Source: Bacillota bacterium (GTDB lineage: Bacteria; Bacillota; UBA4882; UBA8346). Taken from it: a stretch of 61,530 nt of DNA. Under the pieces are notes generated by a model. It saw only the letters and a list, made by a program, of their open reading frames with translations. It had not been told where the DNA came from and searched no databases. The translations under genes were made by a program, and so were the position numbers. Within the stretch, counting starts at the first letter, position 1, and every line of letters begins with the position of its first letter. This document shows, one piece after another, positions 14,637 to 25,062 of this stretch. The stretch lies in contig JARKQY010000045.1 in the NCBI GenBank assembly GCA_029974635.1, positions 1 through 61,530 of the forward strand, written 5' to 3'.

Positions 14637-15416
14637 ATGTCCATCCTCGAACAAAACCAAATCAACACCGCTGAAAACTCCGAAAAACAATGGCAAAACA
14701 TTTATATGTTGGGTGCCATCACTGCCTTCATTGCGATTTTAGGAACCATAGTTGATATAATCATTGGCTCCAGCTTAGGAGAAGGCTTGGCGTCAATACC
14801 GGATACCGCAATTGGCAAGTTTGCTCAATTCCATGAGAATTGGCTGCTTGGCCTTTACAACCTCGATTTATTGAATGTTTGTATAATCGCCCTCATGATA
14901 CCGGCTTATTTTGCGCTTTGGGCGGCTCATCGCCGGGTTAACATGGCATATGTCGCTTTAGCCGCAATAGTTTACTTTGTTGGAGCAACTGTCTTTATCA
15001 CAAATAATTCAGCTTTAGCCATGCTCGAACTAAGTAATAAATATGCCGCCGCAAGTGAAGCCCAAAAACCGTTACTGGCAGCGGCCGGCGAAGCAATGAT
15101 CGCCCGGGGCGCCCACGGAAGTCCCGGCGCTTTTGCAGGATTTATCTTATCCACAATTGCCAGCACGATCATGTCCTTTGGAATGCTGAAAGGTAGAGTC
15201 TTTGGTAGAACTACCGCATATCTGGGGATTATAGGGAGTATATTGTTATTGGTTTATGTAATTCTGGTGACCTTTGTTCCGGAAGTAAAAAATATCGCGG
15301 TAATCGTTGCCGCCCCCGGCGGATTATTAGCCTTGGCGTGGACGATTATGTTTACGCTCAAGTTATTTCAAATTGGTAGAACTATGTTAACGTGGAAAAA
15401 GGAGGTACAAAAATGA
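14637..15416 (+). CDS. Multi-pass membrane protein (possibly DUF4386 family)
   Basis: 259 aa with about six hydrophobic segments (around residues 25-45, 75-95, 103-122, 163-180, 192-212 and 222-245) and a hydrophilic extracytoplasmic loop after the third. Layout and length resemble DUF4386 proteins, which have no known biochemical role. Start ATG 14637 behind GGAGG. It follows the LuxR-type regulator on the same strand. A second start with its own GGAGG lies at its 3' end (15413) but leads into a broken frame. Confidence 0.55.
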   Translation: MSILEQNQINTAENSEKQWQNIYMLGAITAFIAILGTIVDIIIGSSLGEGLASIPDTAIGKFAQFHENWLLGLYNLDLLNVCIIALMIPAYFALWAAHRRVNMAYVALAAIVYFVGATVFITNNSALAMLELSNKYAAASEAQKPLLAAAGEAMIARGAHGSPGAFAGFILSTIASTIMSFGMLKGRVFGRTTAYLGIIGSILLLVYVILVTFVPEVKNIAVIVAAPGGLLALAWTIMFTLKLFQIGRTMLTWKKEVQK

Positions 15417-15510
15417 ACCACACACCTTAATCCAACTTCCGGGATTGCTTATTGGCTTGGCGGAGTAGCAGCATGTTATGAATTGGTTATTCCTTGGCTA
15501 TCATAATTTA
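15413..15510 (+). pseudogene. Frameshifted start of a second membrane-protein gene
   Basis: GGAGG at the end of the preceding gene is followed by ATG at 15413, but this frame stops after five codons. In the neighbouring frame the text continues as a plausible hydrophobic peptide (NPTSGIAYWLGGVAA...YELVIPWL) to a TAA near 15508. This looks like the front of a partner gene with a frameshift and a large 3' deletion next to the SDR gene. Confidence 0.35.
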
Positions 15511-15520
15511 TGGAAATGTT

Positions 15521-16360
15521 TTAACGGAACATTGGGTTTTCAAGTATTTTTTCCGTCTCCTCCCATAATTCTTGCTGCAAGGCCGTATTTTGATACATTT
15601 TCGGAATTCTTTTTTGCTTCCCTTTACTGAAATAAGCCCCACTGATTCCTTTAACCTCACCCGCAACGGCCAAGTAAATACTTGTCTTGGCTCCCGTTTC
15701 TTCGTTGATGTAGAATGGCATTAGCATTAAATTGATAATCACATCATACCACCGGTTGGTCATCATGATGGTCGTGGAAACGATCCCCGGATGAACTGCA
15801 TTCACACTGATTCCTCTTTCTTTCAACCGTTCTGCCAATTCCATCGTAAACAATAAAACAAGATATTTTGATACCGCGTATGCTTTTACCCAGCGATATT
15901 CATTGAGTTTCCCGATTTTGAATGAACCAAACTTATATATCATGGAACTCAAGTTGATTATCCGGTTGTCCTCCCCTGCCGGAAAAAGCGATATTAATAA
16001 GCTGGTCAATAAATAGGTGCCAAAATAGTTGGTCCCCACAACTTGTTCAAGGCCGTCTTGGGTTTTTCCGTAAGTCCTTGAGGTCATTCCGGCATTATTG
16101 ATAAGTATATTCAATCGGCCATATTTCTCCCGGAAACGATTGACAAATGCTTTGATGGATGCGATTGAACCCAAATCAAGTTCCATAATTTCAATGTTTG
16201 GATTGCGGCTCTCTTGTTGAATCAATTCACATACGGGAATAGATTTTTCAACATTTCTACAAGCCATAATAATGGTATGGTTATTATATTTGGCTAGTGC
16301 CCGAACTGTTTCCTTGCCAATACCGCGATTGGCCCCTGTGATGATGATTATCCGGTTCAT
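15521..16360 (-). CDS. Short-chain dehydrogenase/reductase (retinol dehydrogenase-like)
   Basis: 279-aa classical SDR. The NAD(P)-binding motif TGANRGIG is at residues 8-15, the stabilising NNAG near 88-91, the catalytic Ser in NLSSM, and the YxxxK pair in YAVSK near 165. The overall pattern (long C-terminal part, VNAVHPG) resembles retinol-dehydrogenase/WW-domain-oxidoreductase-like SDRs, which often act on lipophilic alcohols or ketones; the substrate is unknown. It ends 3' to the multi-TM gene and begins 9 bp downstream of the response-regulator stop on the same strand. Confidence 0.85.
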   Translation of the reverse strand: MNRIIIITGANRGIGKETVRALAKYNNHTIIMACRNVEKSIPVCELIQQESRNPNIEIMELDLGSIASIKAFVNRFREKYGRLNILINNAGMTSRTYGKTQDGLEQVVGTNYFGTYLLTSLLISLFPAGEDNRIINLSSMIYKFGSFKIGKLNEYRWVKAYAVSKYLVLLFTMELAERLKERGISVNAVHPGIVSTTIMMTNRWYDVIINLMLMPFYINEETGAKTSIYLAVAGEVKGISGAYFSKGKQKRIPKMYQNTALQQELWEETEKILENPMFR

Positions 16361-16368
16361 AATTTCTC

Positions 16369-17994
16369 CTACTCCTTACGATTTTTTAAACCATTTTTAT
16401 ATTCGGTGGGCGTTACCCCGAAATACTTTTTAAACAACGTGCTAAAATAAGTGGGATTGTTATATCCCACTTGATAAGAGACCTCATAGCTTTTGGAATC
16501 CGAAAGGGCCAGCAGTTCTTTGGCCCGTTCCAAACGGGTTTTGGTCAAAAAATCGATGAAATTCAATCCGGTTTCCTGGCGAAAGATATAACTGAAATAG
16601 CAGGAACTCATATTTACATACTGGGCGGCCTCTTCCAGCGACAGATCATCCTTGGCGTAATTTTTCTGGAGATAATCCTTGGCTTTCTCAATCACCTGGT
16701 AAAACCGTTTGAATTTCTTTATATTAATGAAATCGGTGATGCGGAACAATACGTTTAACAGTTCATTATGCATATCCTTCAAGGTTTGACGGGCTATAAT
16801 TTTATGATAGACCGTAAAGGGATCGTTAAAGATCTCTTCCGGGGAGCCGCCCGCGTCTTTTAAAATCTTCAAAGCCTGTAAGTACAAATTGCCGGCCACC
16901 AGTTGCATATACAAACTGGAATGGATCCCCTGGCTTTGCATCTTGCTTAGAAGCCAGCCCATCTTTTCCTTAATCTGTTTTTGATCGGCCAATTTGATGG
17001 CCGTGATGATCTCCGCTTCATCATAATCCGTAAGTGCTTCAAATTCATTTTTCGGCGCTTTATCAAGTTCGTTAAAATAAATATCACGGTTCTTTCCCAA
17101 GATGAATTTATAATTTAAAGCCTCCAAGGCTTCGGAATAGGATTTCGCTAGATTCAACATCGGTCCATAATCTCCACCAACGGCAATGGTGATAGTAGAC
17201 CCGCAATTTTCGTCCATCTTTGAGCGGATCTCCGCAAAAATGATTTTCAATTTTTTATCAAGCGTTCCTTGGTCGGCGGCGGCCGCTAAAATTACGGCCT
17301 CCCCCGGATTATTGTCAAAGATGATTACCGCAGGCTGTTTTTTTCCGGCCTCCATGATTGTATTGATAAAAGTTGAATCAGGTTGATCAGCGCTTTCTCC
17401 GTCACCCGGGGTGGGCGTGCAATAATCATCGCTTTGGATGATCGCCGCTCCGTAAAAGTTACCTCGAAACTCAATCTGCAATTCTTCCAGTTTAGCATCC
17501 AAAGAATCAGGCTGGATCTTTCCCCGTACTAAGCTCTTAAAAAAGAACTCTTGCAATAAAGGCAGATTTTCGGAGATTTTGGCCTTCATCCGGTCAATTT
17601 CGGCAGCGGTTTGTTTTTGCTGCAGATCATCATGCCGAATATTGATTAGTACTGATTTTAAATACTCGGGTTCAATGGGTTTCAAAATATAATCGTAGGC
17701 TCCCAGTTTAATTGCCTTTTGGGCATAACGAAATTCCTCGTGCCCGCTGATGATGATGATGTAAGTCGCCGGGTATAAAGGTTTGATCCTTTCAATCAGC
17801 TCCAATCCATCCATAAACGGCATTTTAATGTCGGTGATAATTACATCCGGCCGGGTATCCTCGATAACCTGCAGCGCCAGTTCACCATCCTCAGCCTGGC
17901 CCGCCACTTGAAACCCCAGTTCTTCCCATGAAAGACATCTTAAAATACCATCACGGATGATCTCCTCATCATCAACCAATACTACTTTTAGCAT
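16369..17994 (-). CDS. AraC-type response regulator (YesN-like)
   Basis: 541 aa. An N-terminal receiver domain (residues 1-120) has DDE at 8-10 and phospho-acceptor D55 in ITDIKMP. A long middle region (about 150-420) is followed by an AraC/XylS double HTH (about 435-540; VNMSSCYFSYIFRQETG and VGYNNPTYFSTLFKKYFG). Start ATG 17994 has GGGGAGG upstream and overlaps the kinase stop by 23 bp, so kinase and regulator are coupled. YesM/YesN pairs usually control carbohydrate transport operons, but no ABC transporter is adjacent. Confidence 0.9.
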   Translation of the reverse strand: MLKVVLVDDEEIIRDGILRCLSWEELGFQVAGQAEDGELALQVIEDTRPDVIITDIKMPFMDGLELIERIKPLYPATYIIIISGHEEFRYAQKAIKLGAYDYILKPIEPEYLKSVLINIRHDDLQQKQTAAEIDRMKAKISENLPLLQEFFFKSLVRGKIQPDSLDAKLEELQIEFRGNFYGAAIIQSDDYCTPTPGDGESADQPDSTFINTIMEAGKKQPAVIIFDNNPGEAVILAAAADQGTLDKKLKIIFAEIRSKMDENCGSTITIAVGGDYGPMLNLAKSYSEALEALNYKFILGKNRDIYFNELDKAPKNEFEALTDYDEAEIITAIKLADQKQIKEKMGWLLSKMQSQGIHSSLYMQLVAGNLYLQALKILKDAGGSPEEIFNDPFTVYHKIIARQTLKDMHNELLNVLFRITDFINIKKFKRFYQVIEKAKDYLQKNYAKDDLSLEEAAQYVNMSSCYFSYIFRQETGLNFIDFLTKTRLERAKELLALSDSKSYEVSYQVGYNNPTYFSTLFKKYFGVTPTEYKNGLKNRKE

Positions 17995-19795
17995 TTTGAT
18001 CCTCCCCGTCAATCTTCGGTATCCGGATCTCGACTTTGGTGCCGACGCCGTATTGACTGTAAAATCGCAAGCCGTAATTGGCGCCAAAATATATTTTAAT
18101 GCGTTCGTTTACGTTTTTAACTCCATAGCTTTCCATCTTTTCCCCGGCGGCGTTTTTTAAAGTGTTATCCAGGGCCTGGAGTTTTTCGGGGGTCATACCG
18201 ATACCGGTATCCTCAATTTCAAAGATAATCCCATATTCATCCTCCCGTACCCGAATCGTAATCTTGCCGGGCTCGCGTTTCAGCTTAATCCCGTGATAGA
18301 TGGCATTTTCGACGATGGGCTGCAGAATCAGCTTTAGGGTATAAAACCGTTTCAATTCATCCGGGACGAGAATGGCGGAAATGACCTTGCCCTTATACCG
18401 GAGTTGTTGAATGGTTAGATAATTTTCCACATGTTCCAGTTCTTCCTCAATGGTTATCATGTCTTTACCGCGGCTGATACCGATCCGGAACAATTTGGTC
18501 AACGCATTGACCATGGTTACCACGTCGTCATTGCGATTGGCTCTGGCCAGCCAGATGATGGAGTCCAGCGTATTATATAAAAAATGCGGATTAATCTGAG
18601 CCTGCAGCGCTTTTAATTCTGTCTTGCGAAGTTCCTGCTGTTCTTCATATACCCGGTTCATCAGATCCCTGATCTTGCCCACCATTACATTGAAACTATT
18701 GCCCAAATGGCCGATTTCATCATTGTACTTTACATTCATATTTACTGATAAATCGCCGTCTTCAACCTTGTTCATCAATGAAATCAGTTTCTTTATAGGA
18801 TTGGCCACGCTGCCGGCGATGGTGAGGGCGGCAATCAACGCCAGAATACATATGACCGCCAGTATTCCGGCGATTAAGAAACCCATCATCCGGCTGTCCC
18901 TGGTTAACTCCTCGGCTGGGACCACCCCTGCCAGCTTCCAGCCCGGAACCGTCAAACCTTTGCTGATAATAATCGAGCGGTCCTCCCAATTACCGGTCTC
19001 AATTTTATCCTGACTTGAATAAGCAGCCGAATTCCTTGACTTGTTCCATAGCACCGGAAAGGTTATCCGTTCCGGAATGGATGGCAGATCCGGATAACAG
19101 ATGACTTGCTGCTGATCATCCAGGATAAGCATATACCCGGTTTTGCCCAAACGGGAACTGATCATTTTCGCCAGTTGATCCGCTTCAATATCGATTAAAA
19201 CCACTCCGGAGATGTTGCCGGTAGCCTTATCAATGATGGTAAAACCCACTGAAACCATTGACTGGCCGATGGTTTCAACGGCGTATGAACCCAGATGGGT
19301 TTTGAACCAAATCGGTTCCTTGGCGGTGATGATTTGATGGTACCAATCCGTGTTGTATAACTCACCGTTTTTAACCGAATAAAAATTGGATTTATATTTG
19401 CCGCCGTTGGCCCCGATTACGTAAAAGCCGAAAAATTCATTCCGGTAACTGTTCTGAATGAAATTTAACCGGGTATCCACCGCCAAATCCGTGGAAAAAC
19501 GCTTGGAAATGTTGTCTTCCAGTGGATTTCGCAAAACAGCCTGGATGGCAGGGTCTTCGGCAACCATTCCGGCAACCTTATAAGCATCCGCTATCAGATT
19601 ATTGATTTCCACGGAGACTTGGCCGATCATTTGCGCGCCGAATTGAGCCGCCCGTTCGCGGATGATATTTACTGAAATGGTATAGGAAACCACACCGATT
19701 AATACCAGCGGCGCGATAGATACCAGTACAAAATATAACAACAAGCGCGGGTATAATGAAAGGTTCGTCGGCGAGTATTTTAAAAACCTGTTCAT
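17972..19795 (-). CDS. Sensor histidine kinase (YesM-like)
   Basis: 607 aa. TM1 near residues 18-38, an extracytoplasmic sensor domain of Cache type to about 300, TM2 near 310-330, HAMP, then a His_kinase domain with phospho-acceptor His in INPHFLYNTLDS and an ATPase domain (N box VENAIYHG, G box EDTGIGM). The start at 19795 (MNRFLKYS) has AGGGG upstream and leaves a short charged N-terminus before TM1; the frame stays open to 20002 through the trp operon terminator, which is unlikely to be coding. It phosphorylates the AraC-type regulator that follows. Confidence 0.9.
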   Translation of the reverse strand: MNRFLKYSPTNLSLYPRLLLYFVLVSIAPLVLIGVVSYTISVNIIRERAAQFGAQMIGQVSVEINNLIADAYKVAGMVAEDPAIQAVLRNPLEDNISKRFSTDLAVDTRLNFIQNSYRNEFFGFYVIGANGGKYKSNFYSVKNGELYNTDWYHQIITAKEPIWFKTHLGSYAVETIGQSMVSVGFTIIDKATGNISGVVLIDIEADQLAKMISSRLGKTGYMLILDDQQQVICYPDLPSIPERITFPVLWNKSRNSAAYSSQDKIETGNWEDRSIIISKGLTVPGWKLAGVVPAEELTRDSRMMGFLIAGILAVICILALIAALTIAGSVANPIKKLISLMNKVEDGDLSVNMNVKYNDEIGHLGNSFNVMVGKIRDLMNRVYEEQQELRKTELKALQAQINPHFLYNTLDSIIWLARANRNDDVVTMVNALTKLFRIGISRGKDMITIEEELEHVENYLTIQQLRYKGKVISAILVPDELKRFYTLKLILQPIVENAIYHGIKLKREPGKITIRVREDEYGIIFEIEDTGIGMTPEKLQALDNTLKNAAGEKMESYGVKNVNERIKIYFGANYGLRFYSQYGVGTKVEIRIPKIDGEDQNAKSSIG

Positions 19796-19897
19796 TGGTT
19801 TACCCCTATCTTGGAAATCATTATCTGAATATATATTTCTAATAATAAAAAAGTTCGGTCTGATAGTTGCTGTTTCCTTCCGGGTCCCGGGAATAAA

Positions 19898-19927
19898 TTC
19901 GAAACCCTTCCATGGAAAGGGTTTCGA
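19898..19927 (-). terminator. Stem-loop after trpA, probable trp operon terminator
   Basis: Near-perfect hairpin with arms TTCGAAACCCTT and AAGGGTTTCGAA, about 70 nt past the trpA stop and 100 nt before the kinase start. A run of T is weak on the minus strand (AATTTATTC), so termination may be partial. Confidence 0.55.
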
Positions 19928-19994
19928 AGCTGGTTTGAATCTTTGCGGTTGAAAACTGAGATAAAATGTTTCCGAGTTTATTGATAAGGAATCG

Positions 19995-20777
19995 TTAATC
20001 AATAGCTTCCCTTAAATCGGCCGCCAGATTTCTTACTTCGCCTAAGCTCGAATCTCCGGCTACCGCTTTCACAATGGCGCTGCCGACAATGACTCCGTCG
20101 GCCAGACGGGCGACTTGAGCGGCTTGTTCCGGCGTCGATATCCCGAAACCGACCGCCACCGGGATGGCAGTGACGGATTGAACCCGGCCGATAAAATCGG
20201 GGAGTTCCGGCGGCAGGTTGGAGCGGATCCCGGTAACTCCTTTCAGGGAAATCGTATATAAAAAACCGCTGGATGCCTCTGCCGCCCGGCTGATTCGCTG
20301 CGGAGTACTGGTGGGGGCTACTAGAAAGTTTAAAGCGATCTGCAATTCAGCGGCGCACTGAATGACTTCCGCCGCCTCATCCGGCGGCAGATCCGGGATG
20401 ATCAGTCCGGAACAGCCGGAATCCGCCGTTTCATTCATAAATTCCCGTATTCCCTGTTGCAGCATCATATTGTAATAGATCATCAAAATCAGTGGGACAT
20501 CTTTACTTATCTTAACTTCCTTAAGGACTCGGATCAGTTTTTGAAAGGTACACCCGTTTTGTAATGCACGGACCGCGGCTTGTTGAATCACCGGCCCATC
20601 GGCCAGAGGATCGGAGAAAGGGACACCGATTTCAATGCAGTCGGCGCCGGTCTCTCCTAACATCTCCAGGAGAGTCGCGGTTTTGGATAGATCGGGATCG
20701 CCGCCCATAATATACGGTATAAAGGCTTTACGGCCTTTTTCCTTTAATTCGTCAAACTTTTGCCGGACCTGGTTCAT
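19995..20777 (-). CDS. trpA: Tryptophan synthase alpha chain
   Basis: 260-aa TIM barrel that cleaves indole-3-glycerol phosphate to indole and glyceraldehyde 3-phosphate and channels indole to TrpB. The catalytic region is intact: [16 protein letters not shown] (Glu and Asp), [11 protein letters not shown], and the phosphate-binding GFGIS and GSAIV loops. The start ATG overlaps the trpB stop by 4 bp (ATGA), typical translational coupling. It is the last gene of the operon, followed by the stem-loop at 19898-19927. Length is normal for the family. Confidence 0.97.
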   Translation of the reverse strand: MNQVRQKFDELKEKGRKAFIPYIMGGDPDLSKTATLLEMLGETGADCIEIGVPFSDPLADGPVIQQAAVRALQNGCTFQKLIRVLKEVKISKDVPLILMIYYNMMLQQGIREFMNETADSGCSGLIIPDLPPDEAAEVIQCAAELQIALNFLVAPTSTPQRISRAAEASSGFLYTISLKGVTGIRSNLPPELPDFIGRVQSVTAIPVAVGFGISTPEQAAQVARLADGVIVGSAIVKAVAGDSSLGEVRNLAADLREAID

Positions 20778-21958
20778 AAACGCACCTCCATGGCTGCGGC
20801 GACGGTATAAATATCCTTGTCGCCCCGGCCGGAAATATTGATCACCATGACTTCACCTTTTTTCATTTTCCGGGCTCGTTCCATTCCGGCGGCAACGGCA
20901 TGGGCGCTTTCCAATGCGGGAATAATTCCTTCGGTTCGGGTAAGGTATTCAAAGGCGGCCAAGGTTTGCCCGTCGGTTACGGAAACATACTCCACCCGGC
21001 GGCTGTCTTTGAGAAAACTATGTTCCGGACCCACCCCGGGATAATCCAGGCCGGCGGAGATGGAATAGGCTTCCACTATCTGTCCGTCGGGATCTGACAA
21101 TAAATAACTCAAAGCGCCATGCAATACTCCCGGTTTACCCCGGCTCAGTGAAGCCGCGTGATGATCCGTATCGGTTCCTTTTCCGGCGGCTTCCACACCA
21201 ATGAGTTGCACCTGAGTTTCCGGAATGAACTCATGGAATATCCCCATGGAGTTGCTGCCTCCGCCCACGCAAGCGATAACGTAATCGGGCAATTTATGCT
21301 CCAGCCGCTGCAATTGTTCTTTAGTCTCTTTCCCGATGATCGCTTGAAAATCCCTGACAATTTTCGGATAGGGATGCGGACCGACCACCGAGCCTATCAG
21401 GTAATAAGTATCGTCCACATTGCTTACCCAATCCCGGATGGCTTCATTGGTGGCGTCTTTTAAGGTCCGGCTCCCCGAGGTAACGGGACAGACTTGGGCT
21501 CCCAATAATTTCATCCGGAAAACATTTAAAGATTGCCGGGCGATATCTACCTCCCCCATATAAACGACACATTCCAGGCCAAATTTAGCCGCTACGGTTG
21601 CAGTAGCCACTCCGTGCTGTCCGGCCCCGGTCTCGGCAATGATTCGTTTCTTTCCCATCCGTTTGGCCAATAAGATCTGCCCCAGGGTATTGTTGATCTT
21701 ATGAGCCCCGGTGTGATTTAAATCTTCCCGCTTTAAATAGACCTTGCCTTCCCCCAGTTCAGTACTGAACCGTTCCGCCAAATACAAGGGAGTCGGCCGC
21801 CCCGAGTAGCTGCGGTATAGCTCATCCAGTTCTTGATTGAAATCGGGGTCACCGGCATATTTGGAATAGGCAGCCTCCAATTCATCCAGCGCCGCCATTA
21901 ATGTTTCCGGCACATAACGGCCGCCGTATTTTCCGAAATACCATTGTTGTTTATTCAT
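20774..21958 (-). CDS. trpB: Tryptophan synthase beta chain
   Basis: About 394-aa PLP enzyme that condenses indole with serine to give tryptophan. It is a TrpB1-type sequence: [11 protein letters not shown] near the N-terminus, PLP lysine in HTGAHKINN, phosphate loop GGGSNSMG and the late SGRGDKD. I start at ATG 21958 (MNKQQWYFG), with GAGG about 14 nt upstream; a GTG at 21973 in the same frame is possible. The trpF stop is at 21975, so spacing is minimal. It forms the alpha2-beta2 complex with TrpA. Confidence 0.96.
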   Translation of the reverse strand: MNKQQWYFGKYGGRYVPETLMAALDELEAAYSKYAGDPDFNQELDELYRSYSGRPTPLYLAERFSTELGEGKVYLKREDLNHTGAHKINNTLGQILLAKRMGKKRIIAETGAGQHGVATATVAAKFGLECVVYMGEVDIARQSLNVFRMKLLGAQVCPVTSGSRTLKDATNEAIRDWVSNVDDTYYLIGSVVGPHPYPKIVRDFQAIIGKETKEQLQRLEHKLPDYVIACVGGGSNSMGIFHEFIPETQVQLIGVEAAGKGTDTDHHAASLSRGKPGVLHGALSYLLSDPDGQIVEAYSISAGLDYPGVGPEHSFLKDSRRVEYVSVTDGQTLAAFEYLTRTEGIIPALESAHAVAAGMERARKMKKGEVMVINISGRGDKDIYTVAAAMEVRL

Positions 21959-21974
21959 GGATAAATGATTCACC

Positions 21975-22628
21975 TCATATCGTCGAATTATCTTGAACCC
22001 GGTCTGTTAATCTCCGGACTTGGCCCATTAGCGTCCGGACCTTGGCGGCATCTTTGATTCCGGGCCGTTGTTCCACGCCGCTGGAGAGATCCACCGCATC
22101 CGGCCGGGCTTGTTGAATGGCGGCGCTAATATTTTCCGGATTTAATCCTCCGGCGAGTATCAGTGGAAATCCCAGAACGCGATAGTCTCTAAACAACTCC
22201 CAGTCAAAGGTTTGGCCGGTTCCTCCGGCGGCAGTCGGGGAATATGAATCAATTAAAACCGCTCGTAATGGGGCATCCCGCCACTGGAGCACCTGAGGGA
22301 GCCCCGGTTTCTCCAGACCGGCTTTAAAGGATTTAATGACTCGCCAGGGAAGCAATTCGGCCACCTGGGTTGTTTCCGCCCCGTGTAATTGGGCCAGGTC
22401 CAGACCGCAATCCCTGACAATATCCCTTACTACCAAGGGATCTTCATCGGTGAATACCCCCACTTTGGTCACGAAAGACGGTAATTTCCGGCTTATTTCA
22501 TAAACCACCGCCGCGGTTACCTTTCTTTTAGAATCCGTCAACACAAACCCCACCGCCGTAACGCCGTTTTCAACGCAAATCAAGGCGTCATTCAAATTGG
22601 TAATACCGCAAATTTTCACCGGCATCAT
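21975..22628 (-). CDS. trpF: Phosphoribosylanthranilate isomerase
   Basis: 217-aa TIM barrel that isomerises N-(5-phosphoribosyl)anthranilate to the ribulose form. Family signatures: VKICGITN with the catalytic Cys, the acid in LIDSY, and [10 protein letters not shown] plus DLSSGVE near the C-terminal phosphate site. Tandem ATG codons at 22628 and 22625 overlap the trpC stop, indicating coupling. It is a stand-alone gene, not fused to trpC as in enterobacteria. Confidence 0.96.
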   Translation of the reverse strand: MMPVKICGITNLNDALICVENGVTAVGFVLTDSKRKVTAAVVYEISRKLPSFVTKVGVFTDEDPLVVRDIVRDCGLDLAQLHGAETTQVAELLPWRVIKSFKAGLEKPGLPQVLQWRDAPLRAVLIDSYSPTAAGGTGQTFDWELFRDYRVLGFPLILAGGLNPENISAAIQQARPDAVDLSSGVEQRPGIKDAAKVRTLMGQVRRLTDRVQDNSTI

Positions 22629-23407
22629 GAAACCAGCCCCAGTAATTCCCTGATTTTAAACTCCGGATCGGCGGCGGTGACCAGGGATTCTCCTACCAAA
22701 ACCGCATGGACTCCGGCTTCAGACAGAGTGCGGATGTCGTTGTGATTCCGGATACCGCTTTCGGAAACGATGGTAACGCCTTTCGGAATATCTTTGAGCA
22801 AATGGAAGGTGGTATCCAATTTCACTGCAAAAGTCCTTAGATCACGATTATTGATGCCGATGAGATCCGCGCCGGCCTCCAAGGCCAAAAATAATTCTTG
22901 CCGGTTATGAACTTCAACCAATGGTGTTAAAGCTAAATCTAACGCCGCTTGGATCAAGGAGTTCAATTCCAGCCGCGGCAAAGCGGCGACGATTAACAAA
23001 ACCGCGTCCGCGCCATATACCTTGGCTTCAAGCAGTTGATAACGGTCGATGATAAAATCCTTGCGCAACACCGGAGTATCTTTGGTTTCCGTCTTAACTT
23101 GCCGCAAATCATCCAGGGAGCCTTGGAAAAACCGCTCATCGGTCAATACCGAAATGGCGGAGGCTCCGGCCCGTTCATAGCCTTTTCCCAAGGCTACCGG
23201 GTTGAAATCCGGGCATAATAGTCCCTTAGAAGGCGAGGCTTTCTTAACCTCCGCAATCAAGCGGATGGAGTCCCCGCGTAAGGCCGTCTTAAACGAACGC
23301 GAATCCGTATTCGAACCCATCTGCCGGTATAAGGATTCTATGGGGCAGAGGTGTTGCTTGGATTCCAGCTCGTTTTTTTTATACTGTAAAATAGCTTCGA
23401 GAAACAT
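22625..23407 (-). CDS. trpC: Indole-3-glycerol phosphate synthase
   Basis: 260-aa TIM barrel that decarboxylates and cyclises CdRP to indole-3-glycerol phosphate. Recognisable are LIAEVKKASPSKG (catalytic Lys), VLTDERFFQG, LRKDFIID, IGINNRDL and VSESGI. I start at 23407 (MFLEAILQ), which has GGAGG 5 nt upstream; the frame extends 4 codons further to overlap the trpD stop. It lies between trpD and trpF, with overlaps on both sides. Confidence 0.96.
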   Translation of the reverse strand: MFLEAILQYKKNELESKQHLCPIESLYRQMGSNTDSRSFKTALRGDSIRLIAEVKKASPSKGLLCPDFNPVALGKGYERAGASAISVLTDERFFQGSLDDLRQVKTETKDTPVLRKDFIIDRYQLLEAKVYGADAVLLIVAALPRLELNSLIQAALDLALTPLVEVHNRQELFLALEAGADLIGINNRDLRTFAVKLDTTFHLLKDIPKGVTIVSESGIRNHNDIRTLSEAGVHAVLVGESLVTAADPEFKIRELLGLVS

Positions 23408-23418
23408 GGCCGCCTCCA

Positions 23419-24429
23419 TTACACCGCGATTTGTTGTAATTGCTGTAATTTTCGGTGGGCATGGCCTTCGGCGATTAATTTCCGGGCGGCGGCAATGCCC
23501 AATTCCAGGCTGGAAACGACACCGGCAACCACTAAAGCCGCGGCGGCATTTAATAAAACAACTTCCAAGCGCGGTCCCTCTTCATTGCCACTGAGAATTC
23601 GTTCGGTAAGTTTGGCGTTAGCGGCGGGATCTTCACCTTTTAGTTCAAGATTCCCGGCGGCTTGTAACCCAACATCCTCGGCTTTAAAGAAGAAAGTTTC
23701 GATTTTACCTTCATTTAAGTAACTTACTTTATTGCTGCCTTCCAACGAGAGTTCATCCAGGCCGCCGCCGCCATGCACCACCATTGCCCGTTGCAGACCC
23801 AGCTTTTGTAAGACCAGGGCTAATATCTCGGTTAAATCGGCATGATACACTCCGAGTAATTGGCAATTAGCATTGGCAGGGTTGGTTAAGGGCCCTAGTA
23901 CATTAAATACGGTACGGAATCCCAATTCACGGCGGGGGCCAATGACATTCTTCATGGCCGTATGAAATACCGGTGCAAACATAAAACCTATCCCGGCCCG
24001 GGCCAGACATTTCTCAACCCTTTCCGGAGGTAGATCCACTTTGATTCCAAGCGCCTCCAGTAAATCGGCGCTGCCGCAACGGCTGGACATGGCCCGGTTT
24101 CCGTGTTTCGCCACCGGAATTCCGGAAGCAGCCACAATAAATGCAGTAGTGGTGGAAATATTAAAGGTATTGGAACCATCTCCTCCGGTACCGCAGGTAT
24201 CAATCACCGTAGGAGCATTAAAATTCACTTTTAGCGCTTTATCCCGCATAGCCTTGGCGGCTCCGGAGATCTCCTCCACAGTTTCTCCTTTTAGGCGCAA
24301 AGCGGTTAAAAATCCGCCGATTTGGGCCGGAGAAGCCTCGCCATCCATGATCTGGCTGGCGGCTTGAACCATCTCGGCTTCCGACAAGTTTTCCTTTTGA
24401 ATCAGTTTTCCTAAACTCTCTTTTAACAC
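23419..24429 (-). CDS. trpD: Anthranilate phosphoribosyltransferase
   Basis: 336-aa enzyme of nucleoside phosphorylase/phosphoribosyltransferase type that joins anthranilate and PRPP. Motifs: DTCGTGGDGSNTFNIST (PRPP diphosphate loop), KHGNRAMSSRCGSADLLEALG, and the Arg-containing GPRRELGFRTVFNVLGPLTNP region (given as separate words GPRRELG and LGPLTNP). It is monofunctional, separate from trpG. It begins about 44 bp after trpG, the largest gap within the operon. Confidence 0.96.
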   Translation of the reverse strand: MLKESLGKLIQKENLSEAEMVQAASQIMDGEASPAQIGGFLTALRLKGETVEEISGAAKAMRDKALKVNFNAPTVIDTCGTGGDGSNTFNISTTTAFIVAASGIPVAKHGNRAMSSRCGSADLLEALGIKVDLPPERVEKCLARAGIGFMFAPVFHTAMKNVIGPRRELGFRTVFNVLGPLTNPANANCQLLGVYHADLTEILALVLQKLGLQRAMVVHGGGGLDELSLEGSNKVSYLNEGKIETFFFKAEDVGLQAAGNLELKGEDPAANAKLTERILSGNEEGPRLEVVLLNAAAALVVAGVVSSLELGIAAARKLIAEGHAHRKLQQLQQIAV

Positions 24430-24473
24430 TAAACTCCACTCCTCTCGTTTCAGCTCAACTTGGCATGATTGGG

Positions 24474-25058
24474 TCAGGCTACCATCAAAAAATTGCTCAA
24501 CAACTGCTTACCGACCCCGGTAAAAATGGATTCCGGGTGGAATTGCAGACCGTAAATGGGATATTGCCGGTGTTTAAGGCCCATGATTAAACCCGGTTCG
24601 CAAGTAGCTGTAATTTCAAGAGCTTCCGGTAAACTCTCCCGTTCTACAACAAGAGAGTGATAACGTACAGCATCGATGGGATCCGGAAGATCCTTGAAGA
24701 GTCCGGTTTTATTATGCCGGATTTGACTCATTTTGCCGTGAACCGGGTAGGGGGCCCGGACTACTTTGCCGCCGAAGACTTCACCGATGCATTGATGGCC
24801 CAGGCAGACTCCCAGGATGGGAATCTTCCCCGCGAACCGGCGAATTGCATCCATGGAGATGCCGCTTTCGGTGGGAGTACAAGGTCCGGGAGAAATAACC
24901 AGATAATCGGGTTTTAAGTCCTGCAATTGTTCAACCGTAAGCTGATCGTTCCGGAATACTTTTAAGTCTTCGCTGGAGGCTGGTTCCGGCCGTAATTCCC
25001 CGAAATATTGGACTAAATTATAAGTAAACGAATCATAATTATCGATAATCACCAGCAT
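24474..25058 (-). CDS. trpG: Anthranilate/aminodeoxychorismate synthase glutaminase subunit
   Basis: 194-aa class I glutamine amidotransferase that supplies ammonia to TrpE. The nucleophile Cys is in GVCLGHQ, the His and Glu in LQFHPES, and the oxyanion-related loop in ISPGPCTP. The ATG is 4 bp after the trpE stop, so the partners are probably made in equal amounts. The same protein could also serve PabB if no separate pabA exists, as in Bacillus; this cannot be decided here. Confidence 0.95.
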   Translation of the reverse strand: MLVIIDNYDSFTYNLVQYFGELRPEPASSEDLKVFRNDQLTVEQLQDLKPDYLVISPGPCTPTESGISMDAIRRFAGKIPILGVCLGHQCIGEVFGGKVVRAPYPVHGKMSQIRHNKTGLFKDLPDPIDAVRYHSLVVERESLPEALEITATCEPGLIMGLKHRQYPIYGLQFHPESIFTGVGKQLLSNFLMVA

Positions 25059-25062
25059 CTCA

